In this document: positions 61,226 to 64,000 of the stretch, piece after piece | How positions within the stretch are numbered: the first letter of the stretch is position 1 | Layout: each line of letters begins with the position of its first letter | Origin: Bacteroidota bacterium | GTDB taxonomy: Bacteria; Bacteroidota; Ignavibacteria; Palsa-1295 | Direction of reading: 5' to 3' | Length of the DNA: 64,000 nucleotides | Assembly (NCBI GenBank): GCA_030706385.1 | Contig: JAUZOQ010000002.1 | Location: forward strand, 1-64,000 | Made by a program: the position numbers and the translations under genes | Notes under the pieces: generated by a model | What the model was told of the DNA's origin: nothing | Databases searched by the model: none | The model's input: the letters and a program-made list of their open reading frames with translations, nothing else

Positions 61226-61233
61226 TAACTTTG
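61226..61233 (+). promoter_or_regulatory. -7 element TAACTTTG for the DUF5060-like gene
   Basis: Matches TAnnTTTG, 51 bp before the ATG. Confidence 0.5.
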
Positions 61234-61283
61234 CCTGCCACAAAAGCATTTACCTGAAGGACGATTCACCTTTCCGTACTCAG

Positions 61284-63449
61284 ATGATGAGATCAGCAAT
61301 ACTTCTTTCTGCGATATTTGTCCTTGGATTGCTCTCCGGTCAGACGTCAGCAATGAATTCTGTCGCGCGCTTCAAACCGATCGAGATCTTGGTTCCGCAT
61401 GATGAACGAGGGATTACGAATGTCTGGGACGATGTGACGATCACCGGATTGATCCGCTCCCCGGGAGGCAGGGCGTTCAATGTCGGCGGCTTCTACCATT
61501 CGAAAAATCTCTGGATGGTGCGATTTGCTCCTGATGAGATCGGAACGTGGAAATATCAACTCAGCATCAGTGACAAAAACGGACAGAGCGAAGTGATCGA
61601 CTCGTTCGTATGCATCAATTCAACCGAGCAGGGTTTTATCCGCTTGCATCCGTCAAATCCCAAACGCTGGATCTACTCAGCAACCGGGAATCTGTATTTT
61701 GCAGTGGGGTTCGGTGATTGCATGGGCGCACAGCGCGATTCTATTCTTGCAGACGCCGATCTACTCGATGGAGGCTTCCGGCCTAAAGGATATCATGAAG
61801 GTATTGCATGGATACTACCCTATAGTCAATATCTTATTTCATACGGTGAGGCTGCTGGTTTCAATATCTATCGGTATAGCGACGGCAACTGTGCCTATTC
61901 CATCGTCAAGACTATTTCCCCTTCCGGAAATGATTACGATACGCTTCACTCTCGGTGGACAGATACATTGTTCTCTGCACTTCGGGCCCATGGATTTCGG
62001 ATCTATATGACGATCCTTGCAACTCCGCGAGGCAATTCCGCCGACAACAATTCTATGGCGGCAACGAAGCGCTATGCCCAATATTGTATCGATCGCTACG
62101 GAAGTCTGGTCGATTTCTGGGAATTAGCGAACGAATCGAATCCCGATTCTTTGTGGATCAGCATGGTTGCAAATTATTTTCATGACCATGATCCTTATCA
62201 CCACTTGGTATCGATGAGCAATGCAACTCCAAATCATCCGGCGATCGATATCATTTCTCCGCATTGGTATTCAAAAGAAGCAGTTGAAAATTCCGATCAG
62301 GTAACCGCCGATAATATCAATGCCTACCGTCAGATCCCCAAGCCGGTGATTTTCGGCGAACAAGGCGATGGGGGATGGGATTCTCTTTCGGCAATGCGGC
62401 TGCGCGGAAGAATCTGGTCATCTCTCTTCAATTCCGGGACGATCGTATTCTGGAATTCCACGTTCGCCAAGGATTGCCCATGCAATCAATACCTCGGCTG
62501 GGAAGAACGGCGGTATGCGCGTGTGCTGATGAATTATGCAACCCTCCTCGATTCCGGCATGCGCCAATTGGCGCCGACAATGATTGCCGGTTTCTACAAG
62601 GTTTGGACACTTCGCTCTCCGAGAGTTGAAGCCCTCTATATCAGAAACGACAAAGATGTTTTTCCTAAGGATAATCTTCCATACGTACCCGTCGACATTC
62701 CCATCGACGGAGAAGCGATCTGGTATGATGTTCATTCCGGAGATATCCTTCACCGGGAGTCGATCACTGCTGGCATGCATACTCTTCTTCCACCTGCATT
62801 CCAAACTGATATTGCGTTTCTCGGAGGAGCCATTACCGAGCCTTCAGCGGAAAAAATGTTTCGTATCGATATCAACCCGCGGACTGAAGAACTCCTGAAT
62901 GTTCCGATCCAAACTCCGCAGAGCTTTTCTCTCCAGATCACCAATATCGGGAAAGATACCATAACACTCATAAAGAATTGGGTAAGCTCGCCTTCGAAAT
63001 TATTATCGGTTTCGATCGCTACACCATTTCCTCTCCAACTCCTGCCTGCGCAAAGCATAACGGTACCAGTCCAGTATCTGATGAACGATACAGGTGGAGC
63101 GGCAGTAATGCTATCATTCTTACAGAGCGAATCTCCTTCGTGGGAGAATGTTGCGATCTCTGCAACAGGTATGCTGAAATCTTCCGTGACTCCGGCTGGA
63201 ACCTCACATACCGATCTACACATTTTTCCGGACCCCAGCAATGCATCCTTGAAAATCGAATACGAGTCTGCTGAAGACGCCACAGTGCAGCTAGTTACTC
63301 TCGAAGGAAACCTTGCAATGGAAAAACACGCTCATGAGGGAAAGTGTACGTTCGACGTTAGTAAACTTTCAACCGGAACGTACCAGGTTAGGGTAAATTC
63401 TGCTTCCGGAAATAACATAAGAAGCGGAAAGGTAGTGATTAGGCATTAG
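61284..63449 (+). CDS. Secreted DUF5060/GH5-like glycoside hydrolase candidate with C-terminal sorting domain
   Basis: 721 residues. Signal peptide ends TSAMN. Residues about 25-115 match the DUF5060 Ig-like domain (FNVGGFYHSKNLWMVRFAPDE, IGTWKYQL). A TIM-barrel-like region follows with WELANESNPDSLW, where Glu is the likely acid/base, and KPVIFGEQGDGGW, where Glu is the likely nucleophile. Then a short Ig-like stretch and a T9SS-like tail (IFPDPSNASLKIEY...GTYQVRVNSASG). Probably a surface or released polysaccharide hydrolase; substrate unknown. Confidence 0.8.
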   Translation: MMRSAILLSAIFVLGLLSGQTSAMNSVARFKPIEILVPHDERGITNVWDDVTITGLIRSPGGRAFNVGGFYHSKNLWMVRFAPDEIGTWKYQLSISDKNGQSEVIDSFVCINSTEQGFIRLHPSNPKRWIYSATGNLYFAVGFGDCMGAQRDSILADADLLDGGFRPKGYHEGIAWILPYSQYLISYGEAAGFNIYRYSDGNCAYSIVKTISPSGNDYDTLHSRWTDTLFSALRAHGFRIYMTILATPRGNSADNNSMAATKRYAQYCIDRYGSLVDFWELANESNPDSLWISMVANYFHDHDPYHHLVSMSNATPNHPAIDIISPHWYSKEAVENSDQVTADNINAYRQIPKPVIFGEQGDGGWDSLSAMRLRGRIWSSLFNSGTIVFWNSTFAKDCPCNQYLGWEERRYARVLMNYATLLDSGMRQLAPTMIAGFYKVWTLRSPRVEALYIRNDKDVFPKDNLPYVPVDIPIDGEAIWYDVHSGDILHRESITAGMHTLLPPAFQTDIAFLGGAITEPSAEKMFRIDINPRTEELLNVPIQTPQSFSLQITNIGKDTITLIKNWVSSPSKLLSVSIATPFPLQLLPAQSITVPVQYLMNDTGGAAVMLSFLQSESPSWENVAISATGMLKSSVTPAGTSHTDLHIFPDPSNASLKIEYESAEDATVQLVTLEGNLAMEKHAHEGKCTFDVSKLSTGTYQVRVNSASGNNIRSGKVVIRH

Positions 63450-63472
63450 TCACAAGTAGAGCGATGCGCTGA

Positions 63473-64000
63473 TTACAGTACTCCTTGCACATCAACATCG
63501 ACCGTCACGGTCACGGCAGCATTTGCGTATCGTTTCTGATATAATTCAATAGCTCCGGCAAGCAAGCGCCTGATCTTCTCTCCGCCGGGATCCGAGGATC
63601 GCTTATCTTTGATCAGGAGATGCCACCGGTATTCATTGCGAAGCTTTTTTATCGCTGCTTCGGCAGGGCCAAGCAGTTCATAGAACGATCCGGTCTTGGG
63701 CAGGAGCGTTCCGAATCCGAATGCTGCTTCACGTACGCTTTGCTCACGCTTGCCGCGAAATTCCACTAAAACAAGTCGCGAAAAAGGCGGATAGAGGGCT
63801 TCCTTGCGCAGCAGTATCTCCTCATTATAAAACGATTCATAATCGTGTGTGATCGTATGCCTGATCGCAGGATGTTCTGGCTGCAAGGTCTGAATAAGTA
63901 CTTCTCCCGCAAGTTCTTCTGTGCGACCGGCACGACCAGAGACTTGCGTTAGCAACTGAAAGGTCCGCTCGGACGAGCGGAGATCCGGCAGAGCAAGGCT
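63473..64000 (-). CDS. priA: Primosomal protein N' (PriA helicase), C-terminal part
   Basis: 175 codons visible; the 5' part lies beyond the window edge. The helicase motif VI region RTFQLLTQVSGRAGR is followed by VLIQTLQPEHPAI and ILLRKEALYPPFSRL, both typical of PriA, and the closing VDVDVQGVL. Restarts stalled replication forks. Codons continue in frame to 64000. Confidence 0.95.
   Translation of the reverse strand, partial: SLALPDLRSSERTFQLLTQVSGRAGRTEELAGEVLIQTLQPEHPAIRHTITHDYESFYNEEILLRKEALYPPFSRLVLVEFRGKREQSVREAAFGFGTLLPKTGSFYELLGPAEAAIKKLRNEYRWHLLIKDKRSSDPGGEKIRRLLAGAIELYQKRYANAAVTVTVDVDVQGVL

Overview
The window looks like a free-living Gram-negative bacterium of the Bacteroidota/Chlorobiota side of the tree (a Kapabacteria- or Ignavibacteria-like lineage is my best guess, by inference). 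The signs are many secreted proteins with type IX secretion (T9SS) C-terminal sorting domains, OmpA/PD40 envelope proteins, few Shine-Dalgarno sites, and a recurring TAnnTTTG -7 promoter element of the Bacteroidota type at nine places. Coding density is high, base composition is near 45-50% GC, and almost everything reads as intact chromosomal genes.

Region 1 (1-3734) is the tail of a cytochrome cbb3 oxidase assembly operon: a copper P-type ATPase cut by the window edge, a TauE/SafE-like membrane protein, a small membrane protein and a CcoG/NapH-type polyferredoxin. Region 2 (3955-11687) is a signalling block: a membrane-anchored coiled-coil protein with 61-residue repeats, a receiver-only regulator, a histidine kinase carrying 16 exact-register copies of a 21-residue coiled-coil repeat, a PAS-PAS hybrid kinase with receiver and Hpt domains, another receiver, and two paralogous short AraC-type regulators, the second split by a -1 frameshift at an A7 run.

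Region 3 (11680-18988) is the most striking part. Four promoters share one 68-bp architecture: an 18-mer ending in ATGTAAC, a second ATGTAAC-like site exactly 21 bp further on, and a TAnnTTTG box exactly 28 bp after that. They head (i) a short apparently non-coding transcript with its own terminator, (ii) a DUF3494 ice-binding-like secreted protein and a DUF4382 lipoprotein, with an attenuator-like leader, (iii) a cupin, an lmo0937-type membrane peptide and a YtxH protein, and (iv) an OmpA-family protein plus a small outer-membrane barrel. I infer an envelope-stress regulon controlled by the adjacent AraC-type proteins, probably fed by the phosphorelay in region 2.

Region 4 (19321-26364) has a second OmpA paralog, a DUF2061 protein and large secreted beta-propeller-like T9SS cargo. 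Then come a decayed gene (26694-27143), tRNA-Gln, a methyltransferase, clpX and a TIR-transmembrane-TPR protein divergent from a DUF1801-type protein. Region 5 (32489-41487) carries a GH44 glycoside hydrolase, a VWA-domain T9SS protein, two outer-membrane proteins and a third OmpA paralog. Region 6 (41612-53154) is mostly housekeeping: an M3-type oligopeptidase, a YCF48-like T9SS protein, rsmB-like, tsaD, uvrC, methylmalonyl-CoA epimerase, tRNA-Arg and a membrane-anchored 2Fe-2S protein. Region 7 (53318-56890) is a SAM-I riboswitch with transcription attenuator upstream of a metB-metX-hom operon. The end of the window has a rubredoxin-like protein, an L,D-transpeptidase lipoprotein, a PD40-OmpA protein, an alpha/beta hydrolase, a DUF5060/GH5-like secreted protein and the C-terminus of PriA.
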